Of a DNA stretch of 64,000 nucleotides, positions 1 through 10,462 are shown piece after piece. Position numbers and translations under genes: made by a program. How positions within the stretch are numbered: position 1 is the first letter of the stretch; every line of letters begins with the position of its first letter. Source of the stretch: Sulfuricaulis limicola (GTDB taxonomy: Bacteria > Pseudomonadota > Gammaproteobacteria > Acidiferrobacterales > Sulfurifustaceae); assembly GCF_002355735.1 (NCBI RefSeq), contig NZ_AP014879.1, positions 2,573,501-2,637,500 of the forward strand. Reading direction: 5' to 3'. The notes below the pieces were generated by a model that was not told the origin of the DNA, made no database searches, and was given only the letters and a program-made list of their open reading frames with translations.

Positions 1-1136
1 AAACCGACTCGACACAGAGCACGCGGCAATACGCCATCGAACAGGTTCCCGATCCGGATCATCCGGGGCAGTTCATTTTCCAGCTGCTGCTTGACGGCCA
101 GCCGGTGCAGCCGTTGGCGGACATGCGCACGCTCATGAATTCGATCCTCCAGGATCTCGGGCAGATCCCGGAAGACTATCTGGTGGCGGCGGGCGCGGGC
201 GGCTATCGCCGGCAGGCCGACGAAAAACGCCCGGAAGACGTGTGGAAGGGGACCTACCACGAGGAAGGCGCGTTCCTGTACAACGAGTGGGACCACCGGC
301 GTAATCATTACCGCAAGCACTGGTGCGTGCTGCGCGAACTCGACGTCCACCCCGCCCCGGAGCCGTTCGTGGCGCGCACGCTGGCCAAGTACCGCGGGGT
401 GCTGCCACAGCTGCGCAAGACCTTCGAGGCGCTGCGCGGCGAAAACAAGCTGCTCAAGAAACAGATCAACGGCGACGATGTCGATTTCGACGCGCTGGTG
501 GAGGCCCGCGCCGACATGCAAAGCGGCATGGAGCTGTCGGAACGGTTGTTCACCAAGCTGCACAAGTTCGAGCGCGACATCGCCGTGATGTTCATGGTCG
601 ACATGAGCGGCTCGACCAAGGGCTGGATCAACGACGCCGAACGCGAGTCGCTGGTGCTGTTGTGCGAGGCGCTGGAAATCCTCGGCGACCGCTACGCCAT
701 CTACGGCTTTTCCGGCATGACGCGCAAGCGCTGCGAGCTGTATCGCATCAAGCGCTTCGATGAGCCTTACAGCGACGACGTACGAAGCCGCATCGCCGGC
801 ATCCAGCCGCAGGATTACACACGCATGGGCGTGACCATCCGTCATCTCACCAAACTGCTGAACGATATCGAGGCGCGCACCAAGCTGCTGATCACGCTCT
901 CCGACGGCAAGCCCGACGACTACGACGGCTACCGCGGCGAGTACGGCATCGAGGACACGCGCATGAGCCTGATCGAGGCCAAGCGCGCCGGTATTCACCC
1001 GTTCTGCATCACGATTGATGAAGCTGCCCGCGATTACCTGCCACACATGTACGGCGCCGTGAACTGGACGCTGGTGGACGACGTGCGCAAATTGCCGCTG
1101 AAAGTATCGGATATATACCGGCGGTTGACGCTCTAA
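1..1136 (+). CDS. NorD/CbbO-like VWA-domain protein (5' truncated)
   Basis: The reading frame is open from the window edge (first full codon at 3), so only the C-terminal part, about 378 residues, is present. It ends in a von Willebrand A domain with a metal-ion-dependent adhesion site: DMSGS (the DxSxS motif), a later Thr in TRMGVT and Asp in TLSDGKPDD. The stretch YNEWDHRRNHYRKHWC is typical of the linker before the VWA domain in NorD (nitric oxide reductase activation) and CbbO (Rubisco activase partner) proteins. Family members work with a MoxR-type AAA+ ATPase (NorQ or CbbQ) that remodels a target enzyme. That partner and the target lie outside the window, so I cannot choose between NorD and CbbO. 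The family is well supported; the specific role is inference. Confidence 0.82.
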   Translation, partial: TDSTQSTRQYAIEQVPDPDHPGQFIFQLLLDGQPVQPLADMRTLMNSILQDLGQIPEDYLVAAGAGGYRRQADEKRPEDVWKGTYHEEGAFLYNEWDHRRNHYRKHWCVLRELDVHPAPEPFVARTLAKYRGVLPQLRKTFEALRGENKLLKKQINGDDVDFDALVEARADMQSGMELSERLFTKLHKFERDIAVMFMVDMSGSTKGWINDAERESLVLLCEALEILGDRYAIYGFSGMTRKRCELYRIKRFDEPYSDDVRSRIAGIQPQDYTRMGVTIRHLTKLLNDIEARTKLLITLSDGKPDDYDGYRGEYGIEDTRMSLIEAKRAGIHPFCITIDEAARDYLPHMYGAVNWTLVDDVRKLPLKVSDIYRRLTL

Positions 1137-1258
1137 TCCCCTGCCTTTGGACACGAGACGGCGGATGGTAGGATGGCCTTATTCTGCTCGGGCCCAAACC
1201 CACCCAACTGAAATAAAAACGGGTTCTTTTTTCACCCTTTGCCACGGGCACCGCCGAC

Positions 1259-1981
1259 ATGCTCAGACCGGACAAAAAAACGATCCTGCTGATCCTGCTG
1301 GCGGTCGCGGTCATGGGCGGCATGGTTTACGCCCTGTACGCCACCGGTCTGATGGATCTGCTCACCAGCAAAAACCGGTTGCTCCAGTTCATCCGGGAAA
1401 ACCGCTTCCACGCCGCGACCATTTTCATCGGGATGCAGGTCATTCAGGTCGTTGCCGCGCCGTTGCCCGGCGAGGTCACCGGTTTCGTCGGCGGCATCCT
1501 GTTCGGGCCGGTATGGGGCGTGGTCTATTCCACCATCGGGCTGACCATCGGCTCGTGGATCGCCTTCATGCTGGCGCGGCTGCTGGGACGGCCGATCGTG
1601 GAGCGCATCGCCAGCCGCGAAACCATCGAACGCTACGACTACGTGATGAAGCACAAGGGGCTGCTGCTGGCGTTCCTGATGTTTCTCATCCCCGGCTTTC
1701 CCAAGGACATCCTGTGCTACATCCTCGGCCTCGGCCACATGCGCCTGCGCGATTTCCTGATCATCTCGGCGACCGGCCGGCTGCTCGGCACCGTGCTGCT
1801 CACCATGGGCGGGACCTTCTTCCGCGATGCGCGTTATGGGGCGCTCTTCACCGTCATCGGGCTGAGTCTCATCATCATCCTGCTGGTGATGATCTATCGC
1901 GAGCGGATTGAACGCCGCCTGCAGCGTATTACGGGGGTAATGCACAAGGACGACAAGGAAAAAACGCCGCCGGAACGGTAA
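1259..1981 (+). CDS. TVP38/TMEM64 (DedA-like) membrane protein
   Basis: 240-residue integral membrane protein. The N-terminus has one hydrophobic helix (roughly residues 7-28), followed by the VTT/SNARE-associated core, recognisable from APLPGEVTGFVGG, FGPVWG and the conserved IPGFPKDILCY region. Family members (TVP38/TMEM64, DedA) are inner-membrane proteins linked to envelope homeostasis and lipid movement, without an assigned reaction in most bacteria. The C-terminus is a short charged cytoplasmic tail. It stands alone between the VWA gene and the PfkB kinase gene and gives no operon clue. Ordinary codon use and GC content suggest a resident gene. Confidence 0.85.
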   Translation: MLRPDKKTILLILLAVAVMGGMVYALYATGLMDLLTSKNRLLQFIRENRFHAATIFIGMQVIQVVAAPLPGEVTGFVGGILFGPVWGVVYSTIGLTIGSWIAFMLARLLGRPIVERIASRETIERYDYVMKHKGLLLAFLMFLIPGFPKDILCYILGLGHMRLRDFLIISATGRLLGTVLLTMGGTFFRDARYGALFTVIGLSLIIILLVMIYRERIERRLQRITGVMHKDDKEKTPPER

Positions 1982-2048
1982 CCCCGGCGCCAAAAGAGCG
2001 GGTATACTCGCGCCACCGTTCACCCCCGACAACAACGAGTCACCTCTT

Positions 2049-3020
2049 ATGACGACACCAGCGAGCGGCACGAGCAAGGCTACCGATGCGCCAGCGCTGA
2101 TCTGCGGTTCCTTCGCCTACGACACCATCATGGTCTTCCAGGACCAGTTCAAGAATCACATCCTGCCGGACAAGGTGCACATCCTGAACGTCTCGTTCCA
2201 GGTGCCGCAGATGCGCCGCGAATACGGTGGCTGCGCCGGCAACATCGCTTACAGCCTCAAGCTTCTCGGCGGCGAGCCACTGCCGATGGGCACCGTGGGC
2301 AAGGATTTCGGCCCGTACGCCGAATGGATGGACAAGCATGGCATCCGCCGCCGTCATATCAAGGTCTGCGAGGACACCTACACCGCCCAGGCCTTCATCA
2401 CCACCGACATGGACGACAACCAGATCACCGCGTTTCATCCGGGCGCCATGAACCGCTCGCACGAAACCCGCGTGACGGACGCCCAGGGCGTCAAGCTCGG
2501 GATCGTCTCGCCCGACGGGCGCGAGGGCATGATCCAGCACGCGCGCCAGTTCGCCGAGGCCGGCATCCCCTTCATCTTCGATCCCGGCCAAGGCATGCCG
2601 CTGTTCAACGGCGACGACCTGCTGGGTTTCCTGGAACAGGCCACCTGGGTCACGCTCAACGACTACGAGGCCGAGCTGATGCAGGAGCGCACTGAAAAGC
2701 GCCTGAGCGAACTGGCCAGCCACGTGAAGGCGATCATCGTCACGCTGGGGGCGCGCGGCTCCTGTATCTATACCGACGGCAAAGTGATCGAAATCCCGGC
2801 CGTCAACGCCGCCGCGGTCAACGACCCGACCGGCTGCGGCGACGCCTACCGCGCCGGGCTGCTTTATGGCCTGTCACGTGACATGGACTGGGAAACCACC
2901 GGCCGCATCGCCGCCCTGCTGGGCGCCGTCAAGATCGAGCGTCACGGCACCCAGAACCACTTCTTCAGCCGCGATCAGTTCGCGTCCCGCTTCAAGGAAA
3001 GTTTCGGGTATAGTCTGTAG
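2049..3020 (+). CDS. PfkB-family carbohydrate/nucleoside kinase
   Basis: 323-residue ribokinase-fold kinase. The N-terminal substrate half contains the glycine pair of YGGCAGNIAYSL, and the C-terminal catalytic signature is NDPTGCGDAYRAG, where the Asp of GCGD is the catalytic base and the glycines form the anion hole. The Cys in place of the usual Ala (GAGD) is a tolerated variant. Sequences of this type in Proteobacteria are usually annotated as adenosine kinase-like or generic sugar kinase; the substrate cannot be read from sequence. The ATG at 2049 gives an N-terminus at the usual distance from the first strand. The next gene begins 45 bp downstream and is probably co-transcribed. Confidence 0.85.
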   Translation: MTTPASGTSKATDAPALICGSFAYDTIMVFQDQFKNHILPDKVHILNVSFQVPQMRREYGGCAGNIAYSLKLLGGEPLPMGTVGKDFGPYAEWMDKHGIRRRHIKVCEDTYTAQAFITTDMDDNQITAFHPGAMNRSHETRVTDAQGVKLGIVSPDGREGMIQHARQFAEAGIPFIFDPGQGMPLFNGDDLLGFLEQATWVTLNDYEAELMQERTEKRLSELASHVKAIIVTLGARGSCIYTDGKVIEIPAVNAAAVNDPTGCGDAYRAGLLYGLSRDMDWETTGRIAALLGAVKIERHGTQNHFFSRDQFASRFKESFGYSL

Positions 3021-3065
3021 CGATTTTCCGGCGTTCCCGCGCTGGAGCTGTCGACGCAAGGAGGG

Positions 3066-4646
3066 ATGGCCTTGGTGGACACCGGACTGCCACCCCTGAT
3101 CCAGGCGCTGATGCACCCTGCCTGCTATGGCCACCCGGTGCGGGACATCCGCCTGGTCGAGACCCATATTTCCTGGGTGCTGCTGACCGGTCCCTTCGCC
3201 TACAAAATCAAGAAGCCGGTCAACCTGGGTTTCCTCGATTTCAGCAGCCTCGAAAAACGCCGCTTTTTCTGCGAAGAGGAGCTGCGCCTGAACCGGCGGC
3301 TGGCGCCGTCGCTGTATCTCGAAGTCGTCTCCATCAGCGGTTCGCCTGAATCACCCTTGCTCTCCGGCAACGGCGCGGCCATCGAGTACGCGGTCAAGAT
3401 GGTCCAGTTCCCCGAGGCGGCGCGGCTCGACCGGATGCTGGCGCGCGGCGAGCTGGGTCCGCCGCACATCGATCTGCTGGCGCGGGAACTGGCCGAATTT
3501 CACGGCCGCGTCGCCGTGGCCGGCAACGACCAGCCCTTCGGCGATCCGGATCACGTCTACGAACCGGTGCGGCAGAATTTCATCCAGATCCGCTCGCGTA
3601 TCGAGGCCGGGGACGAGACCCTGCTGCAACGACTGGAAAGCTGGAGCGAGCTGAATTTCAACGAACTGCGCCAGACATTCGAGGCCCGCAAGCGCGGGGG
3701 CTTCATCCGCGAGTGTCATGGCGATGCGCATCTGGCCAACATGGTGTGGCTCGAGGAACGCGCCATGCTCTTCGACTGTCTCGAATTCAGCGACAACCTG
3801 CGCTGGATCGACGTCATGAGCGAGCTGGCCTTCCTTGTCATGGACCTCGATGATCGCGGGCGTCCCGGGCTCGCGCGGCGCGCATTGAACGCTTACCTCG
3901 AACACACCGGCGATTACGCCGGCCTGGCCGTGTTCCGCTTCTACCAGGTTTATCGCGCACTGGTGCGCGCCAAGGTGGCGTGCATACGCCTGTGCCAGAG
4001 CGGCCTGAGCGATACGGAAAAAAACCGCGGGCGCGGGGAATACCGGGGCTACGCGAATCTCGCCGGGCGCTACACGCAGCCGCCGCCACCCGCGCTCATC
4101 ATCACCCATGGTTTGTCCGGCAGTGGCAAGACCTGGCTGTCGCAACAGCTGCTGGAAGCGCTCGGCGCCGTGCGCGTGCGCAGCGACATCGAGCGCAAGC
4201 GCTTGCACGGGCTCGCGCCCGGCGCGCGCAGCGGCTCCGGCATTGCCAGCGGGATTTATGCCCCGGATGCCAGCCGACGCACCTACGCGCATCTGGCGGA
4301 ACTCGCCGCCACGATCCTGCGCGCGGGACACAGCGTCATCGTCGACGCTGCCTGTCTCAAACGCGAACAGCGTGATTCGCTGCGCAGCGTAGCGCAACAA
4401 GGGCGCATGCCTTGCGTGATTCTCGATATCCGCACGCCGGAAACCATCCTGCGCCAGCGCCTGCGGCAGCGCGCCGCACAACAGCACGAGGTTTCCGAGG
4501 CCGGGTTGACGGTGCTGGATCATCAGCTGGCCACCCGGGAACCGCTCGCGGACACTGAACAGTGTCATGTCCTGAGCGTGGATGGCGCGGCACCGGACAT
4601 GCCGTACCTGGAGCGACAATTACGCGAACGGCTGGTTTCCATCTGA
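3066..4646 (+). CDS. Bifunctional APH-like / P-loop kinase fusion protein
   Basis: About 526 residues in two parts. The N-terminal two thirds resemble the aminoglycoside phosphotransferase fold, with the catalytic loop HGDAHLANMVW (HxDxxxxN) and a following metal-binding Asp in WIDVMSEL. The C-terminal part is a small-molecule P-loop kinase with Walker A GLSGSGKT near residue 347. Fusions of this type are widespread in Proteobacteria and their substrate is unknown; nothing here suggests antibiotic resistance. The start is uncertain: AAGGAGG at 3058-3064 sits almost on the ATG at 3066, whereas the in-frame TTG at 3072 and GTG at 3075 have normal spacings of 7 and 10 nt. Translation probably begins at one of those, shortening the protein by 2-3 residues. 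Confidence 0.85.
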   Translation: MALVDTGLPPLIQALMHPACYGHPVRDIRLVETHISWVLLTGPFAYKIKKPVNLGFLDFSSLEKRRFFCEEELRLNRRLAPSLYLEVVSISGSPESPLLSGNGAAIEYAVKMVQFPEAARLDRMLARGELGPPHIDLLARELAEFHGRVAVAGNDQPFGDPDHVYEPVRQNFIQIRSRIEAGDETLLQRLESWSELNFNELRQTFEARKRGGFIRECHGDAHLANMVWLEERAMLFDCLEFSDNLRWIDVMSELAFLVMDLDDRGRPGLARRALNAYLEHTGDYAGLAVFRFYQVYRALVRAKVACIRLCQSGLSDTEKNRGRGEYRGYANLAGRYTQPPPPALIITHGLSGSGKTWLSQQLLEALGAVRVRSDIERKRLHGLAPGARSGSGIASGIYAPDASRRTYAHLAELAATILRAGHSVIVDAACLKREQRDSLRSVAQQGRMPCVILDIRTPETILRQRLRQRAAQQHEVSEAGLTVLDHQLATREPLADTEQCHVLSVDGAAPDMPYLERQLRERLVSI

Positions 4647-4675
4647 GCCGGCGCTGGCGCGATCCCCGCGGTTTT

Positions 4676-4706
4676 TGTTAACCGGCGGAATTGCTGCCGG
4701 TTAACA
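4676..4706. repeat. Perfect 11-bp inverted repeat
   Basis: TGTTAACCGGC at 4676-4686 is mirrored exactly at 4696-4706 around a 9-nt loop. It lies just after the APH/P-loop gene. No U-tract follows on either strand, so it is not a classical intrinsic terminator. It may stabilise the 3' end of the upstream transcript or serve as a protein-binding site. Confidence 0.5.
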
Positions 4707-4803
4707 GGAGCGGGGCAAGCCGCGTCCGGGGGATTGGGATGAACATATATTAAGGTAAAACCCCCGACGTCGTTTGCGACCTTGTCATAAATTTTTTACA
4801 AGC

Positions 4804-4852
4804 TTGACACCAACCACCTTATGAGACTAAAACTACAACATGTAGTGGTTGG
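4804..4852 (+). promoter_or_regulatory. Putative nrdJ promoter with overlapping palindromes
   Basis: TTGACA at 4804-4809 matches a sigma-70 -35 box; the -10 is weak (ACTAAA/TAAAAC near 4827-4834). Two palindromes overlap it: CCAACCAC at 4810-4817 pairs with GTGGTTGG at 4845-4852, and CTACA...TGTAG occupies 4833-4845. NrdR boxes are 16-bp AT-centred palindromes placed this way over ribonucleotide reductase promoters, and the CTACA/TGTAG site is a degenerate candidate. The rest of the 4647-4934 gap shows nothing else I can assign. The location is suggestive; the assignment is inference. Confidence 0.4.
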
Positions 4853-4934
4853 CCACGGTCAGAGGCCCATTACCTAGTATTCACTAAAAAAACAGCACGG
4901 CGTGTGCCCCACAGGCACCGGAGGACAGGAATCC

Positions 4935-7085
4935 ATGAAGGTCGTCCAATTACAGGCAGAAGACCCGGTTGTCTCCGAGAAACGCGCGGATCTGGGGGCG
5001 GAAATCCCCGTACAACCCGCTTCCCTCGACATCTGGGACAAAAAATACCGCCTTAAAAGCAAGACCGGCGAGGTCATCGACCAGGACATCGCCGGGACCT
5101 ACGCCCGCGTGGCCCGGGCCTTGGCCGACGTCGAGGAAATCCCGGAAAAACGCGAGGAATGGTTCGAGCGCTTCTTCTGGGCCTTGCAAAACGGGGCGAT
5201 CCCGGCCGGGCGCATCATTTCCAACGCCGGCGCCCTGGAGCACAAACCCGCCACCAGCACCATTAATTGCACGGTTTCCCGGGCGGTCCCGGACTCCATG
5301 GACGGCATCCTGTCCTCCGTCCACGAGGCCGGCCTGACCCTGAAGGCTGGCTGCGGCATCGGTTACGAGTTCTCTACCCTCCGCCCCAAAGGGGCGTTTG
5401 TGAGCGGGGCCGGGGCTTATACCTCCGGCCCCCTCTCTTTTATGGATATCTTCGATGCCATGTGCTTCACCGTCTCGTCCGCCGGCGGCCGGCGCGGGGC
5501 GCAGATGGGCACCTTCGACATCGCCCACCCGGACATCATGGATTTCATCAAGGCCAAGCGCGAGGACGGACGGCTGCGCCAATTCAACCTGTCATGCCTG
5601 ATCACCGACGAATTCATGCAGGCGGTGAAAAAGAACGGCTCCTGGGACCTGCTATTCCCGGTCAGCCGCCACGAATACGAAGACCCCGAGGCGCGCATCC
5701 TGTGGCGCTACTGGCCGGTGACCGAGGGCTATATCACCAACAACCTCGGCCAGGTGGCCTGCAAGGTGTACAAGACCCTGCCGGCGCGCCGGCTGTGGGA
5801 CCTGATCATGGCCTCGACCTACGATTACGCCGAGCCCGGGTTCATCCTGATCGACAAGATCAACGAGATGAACAACAACTGGTTCTGCGAGAACATCCGT
5901 GCCACCAACCCCTGCGGCGAGCAACCCCTGCCGCAATACGGCTCCTGCCTGCTGGGTTCGGTCAACCTGACCAAGTTCGTGGAAGAGCCCTTCACCGACG
6001 CGGCGCGCTTCAACTGGGACAAGTACCGCGAGGTGGTGGCCACCTTCACCCGCATGCTGGACAACGTGGTCGAGATCAACGGCCTGCCGCTGGCGCAGCA
6101 GCGCCACGAGATCCACCACAAACGCCGCCACGGCATGGGCTTCCTGGGCCTCGGTTCCACGCTCACCATGCTGCGCATGAAATATGGCTCGCCCGAATCG
6201 CTCGAATTCACCGAGCGCGTGGCGCGCGAGATGGCCGAGGTCGGCTGGGAGGTGGGCATCGCGCTGGCCGAGGAAAAGGGCCCGGCTCCGATCATGGAGG
6301 AGGAATTCAGCGTCACCGAGGAGATGCTGATCCGGCGCCCGGAGATGCGCCGTGATGGCTACACCGTCGGCGACCGGGTCAAGGGCAAGGTGCTGCTGGC
6401 CCGCTACAGCCGCTACATGCAGCAGTTCGATGCCGCACTGATCGAGCGCATCGCCGAGAAGGGGGCGCGCTTCACGCACCACACCTCGATCGCTCCCACG
6501 GGCACGATCTCACTGTCGCTGGCCAACAACGCCAGCAACGGCATCGAGCCGTCGTTCGCCCACAAGTACAGCCGCAACGTGCTGCGCGAAGGCAAGAAGA
6601 GCAAGGAAAAGGTCGAGGTGTTCTCGCATGAGCTGCTCGCCTACCGCATCCTGGTGAACCCCGACGCCGACCCGGATGCCACCGACGGCAAGAACCGGCT
6701 GCCGGACTACTTCATCACCGCCGACCACATCAAGCCGCGCGAGCACGTGGACGTGCAGGCGGCGGCGCAGAAATGGGTGGATTCCTCCATTTCCAAGACC
6801 GCCAATGTCCCCACCGACTTCCCGTACGAGGACTTCAAGGACATTTATTTATACGCCTACGAGAAGGGCCTGAAAGGCTGCACCACCTTCCGCTTCAACC
6901 CCGAGGCGTTCCAGGGCGTGCTGGTGAAGGACAAGGACCTCGAGAACACCACCTACCGCTTCCAGCTGGAGAACGGCGAGGTCATCGAGGTCAAGGGCAA
7001 CGAGGAAATCGAATACGACGGCGAGGTCCATAACGCCGCCAACCTGTATGACGCCCTCAAAGAGGGCTACTACGGGCGTTTTTAA
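4935..7085 (+). CDS. nrdJ: Adenosylcobalamin-dependent (class II) ribonucleotide reductase, catalytic part
   Basis: About 716 residues. The protein reduces ribonucleotides to deoxyribonucleotides using a 5'-deoxyadenosyl radical from B12, so it works with or without oxygen. Visible hallmarks are the N-terminal redox Cys in INCTVSRA, the specificity region CGIGYEFS, the active-site NPCGEQ (Asn, Cys, Glu) followed by GSCLLGSVNL, and the phosphate-binding SIAPTGTISL. I place the start at the ATG at 4935, preceded by GGAGG at 4920-4924; the frame is open further upstream to 4902. The C-terminal TSCPD domain and redox cysteines of single-chain NrdJ are absent and encoded by the next gene, as in the split nrdJa/nrdJb arrangement of pseudomonads. 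Confidence 0.93.
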   Translation: MKVVQLQAEDPVVSEKRADLGAEIPVQPASLDIWDKKYRLKSKTGEVIDQDIAGTYARVARALADVEEIPEKREEWFERFFWALQNGAIPAGRIISNAGALEHKPATSTINCTVSRAVPDSMDGILSSVHEAGLTLKAGCGIGYEFSTLRPKGAFVSGAGAYTSGPLSFMDIFDAMCFTVSSAGGRRGAQMGTFDIAHPDIMDFIKAKREDGRLRQFNLSCLITDEFMQAVKKNGSWDLLFPVSRHEYEDPEARILWRYWPVTEGYITNNLGQVACKVYKTLPARRLWDLIMASTYDYAEPGFILIDKINEMNNNWFCENIRATNPCGEQPLPQYGSCLLGSVNLTKFVEEPFTDAARFNWDKYREVVATFTRMLDNVVEINGLPLAQQRHEIHHKRRHGMGFLGLGSTLTMLRMKYGSPESLEFTERVAREMAEVGWEVGIALAEEKGPAPIMEEEFSVTEEMLIRRPEMRRDGYTVGDRVKGKVLLARYSRYMQQFDAALIERIAEKGARFTHHTSIAPTGTISLSLANNASNGIEPSFAHKYSRNVLREGKKSKEKVEVFSHELLAYRILVNPDADPDATDGKNRLPDYFITADHIKPREHVDVQAAAQKWVDSSISKTANVPTDFPYEDFKDIYLYAYEKGLKGCTTFRFNPEAFQGVLVKDKDLENTTYRFQLENGEVIEVKGNEEIEYDGEVHNAANLYDALKEGYYGRF

Positions 7086-7171
7086 CCGCATACCGTAGAC
7101 CGTGGGTCGCGAACGCGTAACCAATCGCTGACGTCTCACGGTTCACGAAACATGACTTACGGAGTTTGAAC

Positions 7172-7843
7172 ATGGCCATCAAGATCAACGAAAAAATCAC
7201 CGCGTACGAGGTCGTCAAGGAAGAGCCCAAGCGCGTCGAGAACAACGTCGTGCACATGCACGAGAAGCTCGAACGGCCCGAGGTGCTGGTCGGTTCCACC
7301 TACAAGATCAAGACCCCCCTCACGGAGCACGCCCTGTACGTCACCATCAACGACATCGTGCTCAACCCGGACACGCCGCACGAGAAGCGCCGGCCCTTCG
7401 AGATCTTCATCAACTCCAAGAACATGGATCACTTCCAGTGGGTGGTGGCCCTGACCCGGGTCATCTCGGCGGTGTTCCGCAAGGGGGGTGATGTCACCTT
7501 CCTGGTGGAAGAGCTGCATTCGGTATTCGACCCGCGCGGCGGCTATTTCAAGAAGGGCAAGTACACCCCCTCGCTGGTTGCCGACCTGGGCGACGTCATC
7601 GAGCGCCACATGAAACTGATCGGCCTGATCCAGACCGAGGAACCGGACGCGGCGCGCCAGCAGCTGATCGCCGAGAAGCGCGCCGAGCTGAAAAAGCGCG
7701 CCGCGGCAACGGAAACCGCCGCTGCCGATCCCTGCGACTTTCCCGCTGACGCACAGCTCTGCATCAAGTGTTCCACCAAGGCCGTCATCAAGATGGATGG
7801 ATGCATGACCTGTCTCAACTGCGGCGACTCGAAGTGCGGATGA
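7172..7843 (+). CDS. Class II ribonucleotide reductase C-terminal subunit (TSCPD domain, NrdJb-like)
   Basis: 223 residues. The middle holds a TSCPD domain (GGDVTFLVEELHSVFDP, then GGYFKKGKY), and the C-terminus carries a cysteine cluster, CIKCST then CMTCLNCGDSKCG. In single-chain NrdJ these cysteines shuttle electrons from thioredoxin to the active site, so this protein probably completes the reductase made by the preceding gene. The start at 7172 has GGAG seven bases upstream. The 86-nt gap to nrdJ has no terminator, consistent with one transcript. The splitting is known in Pseudomonas; assignment as the partner rests on adjacency and domain content. Confidence 0.85.
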   Translation: MAIKINEKITAYEVVKEEPKRVENNVVHMHEKLERPEVLVGSTYKIKTPLTEHALYVTINDIVLNPDTPHEKRRPFEIFINSKNMDHFQWVVALTRVISAVFRKGGDVTFLVEELHSVFDPRGGYFKKGKYTPSLVADLGDVIERHMKLIGLIQTEEPDAARQQLIAEKRAELKKRAAATETAAADPCDFPADAQLCIKCSTKAVIKMDGCMTCLNCGDSKCG

Positions 7844-8225
7844 TGTTCGTTGCAATGAACGAGCGAGACGAGAAGGCATCATCGTTGCGCAAAAAATCAG
7901 GACAAAGTGTTTGCAATTTTTTTTCCGTTGCTTTAATGTCTTGACACATCAGGTCACTGTGCTAGACATGAAGTGAACTTTGTATACGGATGTCACTGCC
8001 CGGATGACGGGATGCCGCGGAAGCAGATGAGCAAGATCGCGGCGCCGGGCGGAACCAGGATCAACCAAGAGTTAATGGATCGATTGCGAAGCTCGACAAC
8101 TGGTAGCAAAGATATCAGCACCCCCCTGCAGCAGTGTCTGGCTGCCAGGTCCTGTTCTTCCCGCTCTCCCCGCATACCCTTGTCCGCCGGTCATTCCCGG
8201 CGCACATCACTGTCCCGAATCCATG
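7844..8225. other. Gap after the reductase pair; possible small transcript
   Basis: About 380 bp without a supportable protein gene. TTGACA at 7941-7946 with TAGACA 16 bp downstream (7963-7968) is a possible but weak sigma-70 promoter. The next strong terminator is at 8226, so a transcript of about 280 nt could arise here. A 113-codon open frame spans 7973-8314 but crosses the terminator, has no recognisable domain and no good ribosome-binding site, so I do not call it. Confidence 0.35.
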
Positions 8226-8251
8226 AAAAGACGGCTGCGCGCCGTCTTTTT
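8226..8251 (+). terminator. Intrinsic terminator
   Basis: AAAAGACGGC at 8226-8235, a 5-nt loop, and GCCGTCTTTT at 8241-8250 followed by one more T form a 10-bp stem with a built-in U-tract. It ends transcription entering from the reductase side or from the putative small transcript and isolates the microgene downstream. Confidence 0.8.
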
Positions 8252-8336
8252 CCATTGGCAACGCGCAGTACCGTCGGGGGGTTTTGGCCCCTGACTTCCC
8301 TGCAAGTCCCTTAACCACAATCCAAAGGAGCTCATC

Positions 8337-8387
8337 ATGGCTAAGAAAAAAGCAGCCAAGAAAAAAGCAGCTAAGAAAAAGAAATAA
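8337..8387 (+). CDS. 16-residue Lys/Ala microprotein
   Basis: ATG at 8337 is preceded by AAGGAG (GGAG at 8327-8330, six bases upstream) and opens 16 codons ending in TAA. The peptide consists of one Met, five Ala and ten Lys in an AAKKK repeat, so it is extremely basic, like a piece of a histone H1 tail. The unit sits between two good intrinsic terminators (8226-8251 and 8486-8534), as expected for its own short transcript. Codons alternate AAG/AAA and GCA/GCC/GCT, not a simple nucleotide repeat. The function is unknown; nucleic-acid or polyanion binding is a guess. A non-coding role of the transcript is the main alternative. Confidence 0.55.
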   Translation: MAKKKAAKKKAAKKKK

Positions 8388-8485
8388 CGCGAGAGGCGAG
8401 GGGAGTTCGGATCGTAGCGCGTTCCGCGCCAAGCGCGGGGAGCAGTCGCTGCTTCGGATAACCTTACCGCCTTCGTTAGCGATAG

Positions 8486-8534
8486 CCGGTAACACCCGCC
8501 GCGGTTGAGGTTGGCGAGGTGTTACCGGTTTTTT
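8486..8534 (+). terminator. Intrinsic terminator
   Basis: CCGGTAACACC at 8486-8496 pairs with GGTGTTACCGG at 8518-8528 and is followed by six T residues (8529-8534). The enclosed 21 nt can form extra GC pairs. It ends the transcript carrying the microgene. On the other strand it lies beyond the end of murU, where it may also help. Confidence 0.85.
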
Positions 8535-8645
8535 ATTGCCCGTCTGACTGCCCGGTTGCCCGCGTCAGCGACGTCCCCATCCGGGTATTTTCGCCGCAAA
8601 GGCCCTTCCTGCCTACCCTGAATATTTTTATTTGAAAACAGCTGG

Positions 8646-10321
<1,676 letters not shown>

Positions 10322-10462
10322 GGGTGGTCAGTAAATAAAACCCGCACGTGCGGGAAAACGCCTTGATGGGGCCGACATAGTATGCAATTTTATGCCCGCC
10401 ATCGAAAATATCGCCCTGCTTCGTTCGTCTGGACATAATAAAACAATGCCATCCCGGTTCCC
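10322..10462. promoter_or_regulatory. Divergent amgK / lptD regulatory region
   Basis: This 141-bp interval must hold promoters for both directions. CATAAT at about 10433-10438, about 25 bp before the lptD start, resembles a -10 box for lptD. I could not identify a convincing -35 partner or a clear sigma-E promoter, although lptD is sigma-E-controlled in E. coli. Confidence 0.35.

Noticed and set aside
1147-1911. 254-codon frame overlapping the TVP38 gene
   Set aside because: His/Arg/Gly-rich shadow in a different frame from the clearly membrane-spanning product.
4853-4934. Cobalamin riboswitch before nrdJ
   Set aside because: GGCCACGG is present by chance, but the B12-box consensus and the surrounding helices are not visible.
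7973-8314. 113-codon frame after the reductase genes
   Set aside because: Crosses an intrinsic terminator, has no good ribosome-binding site and no family likeness.
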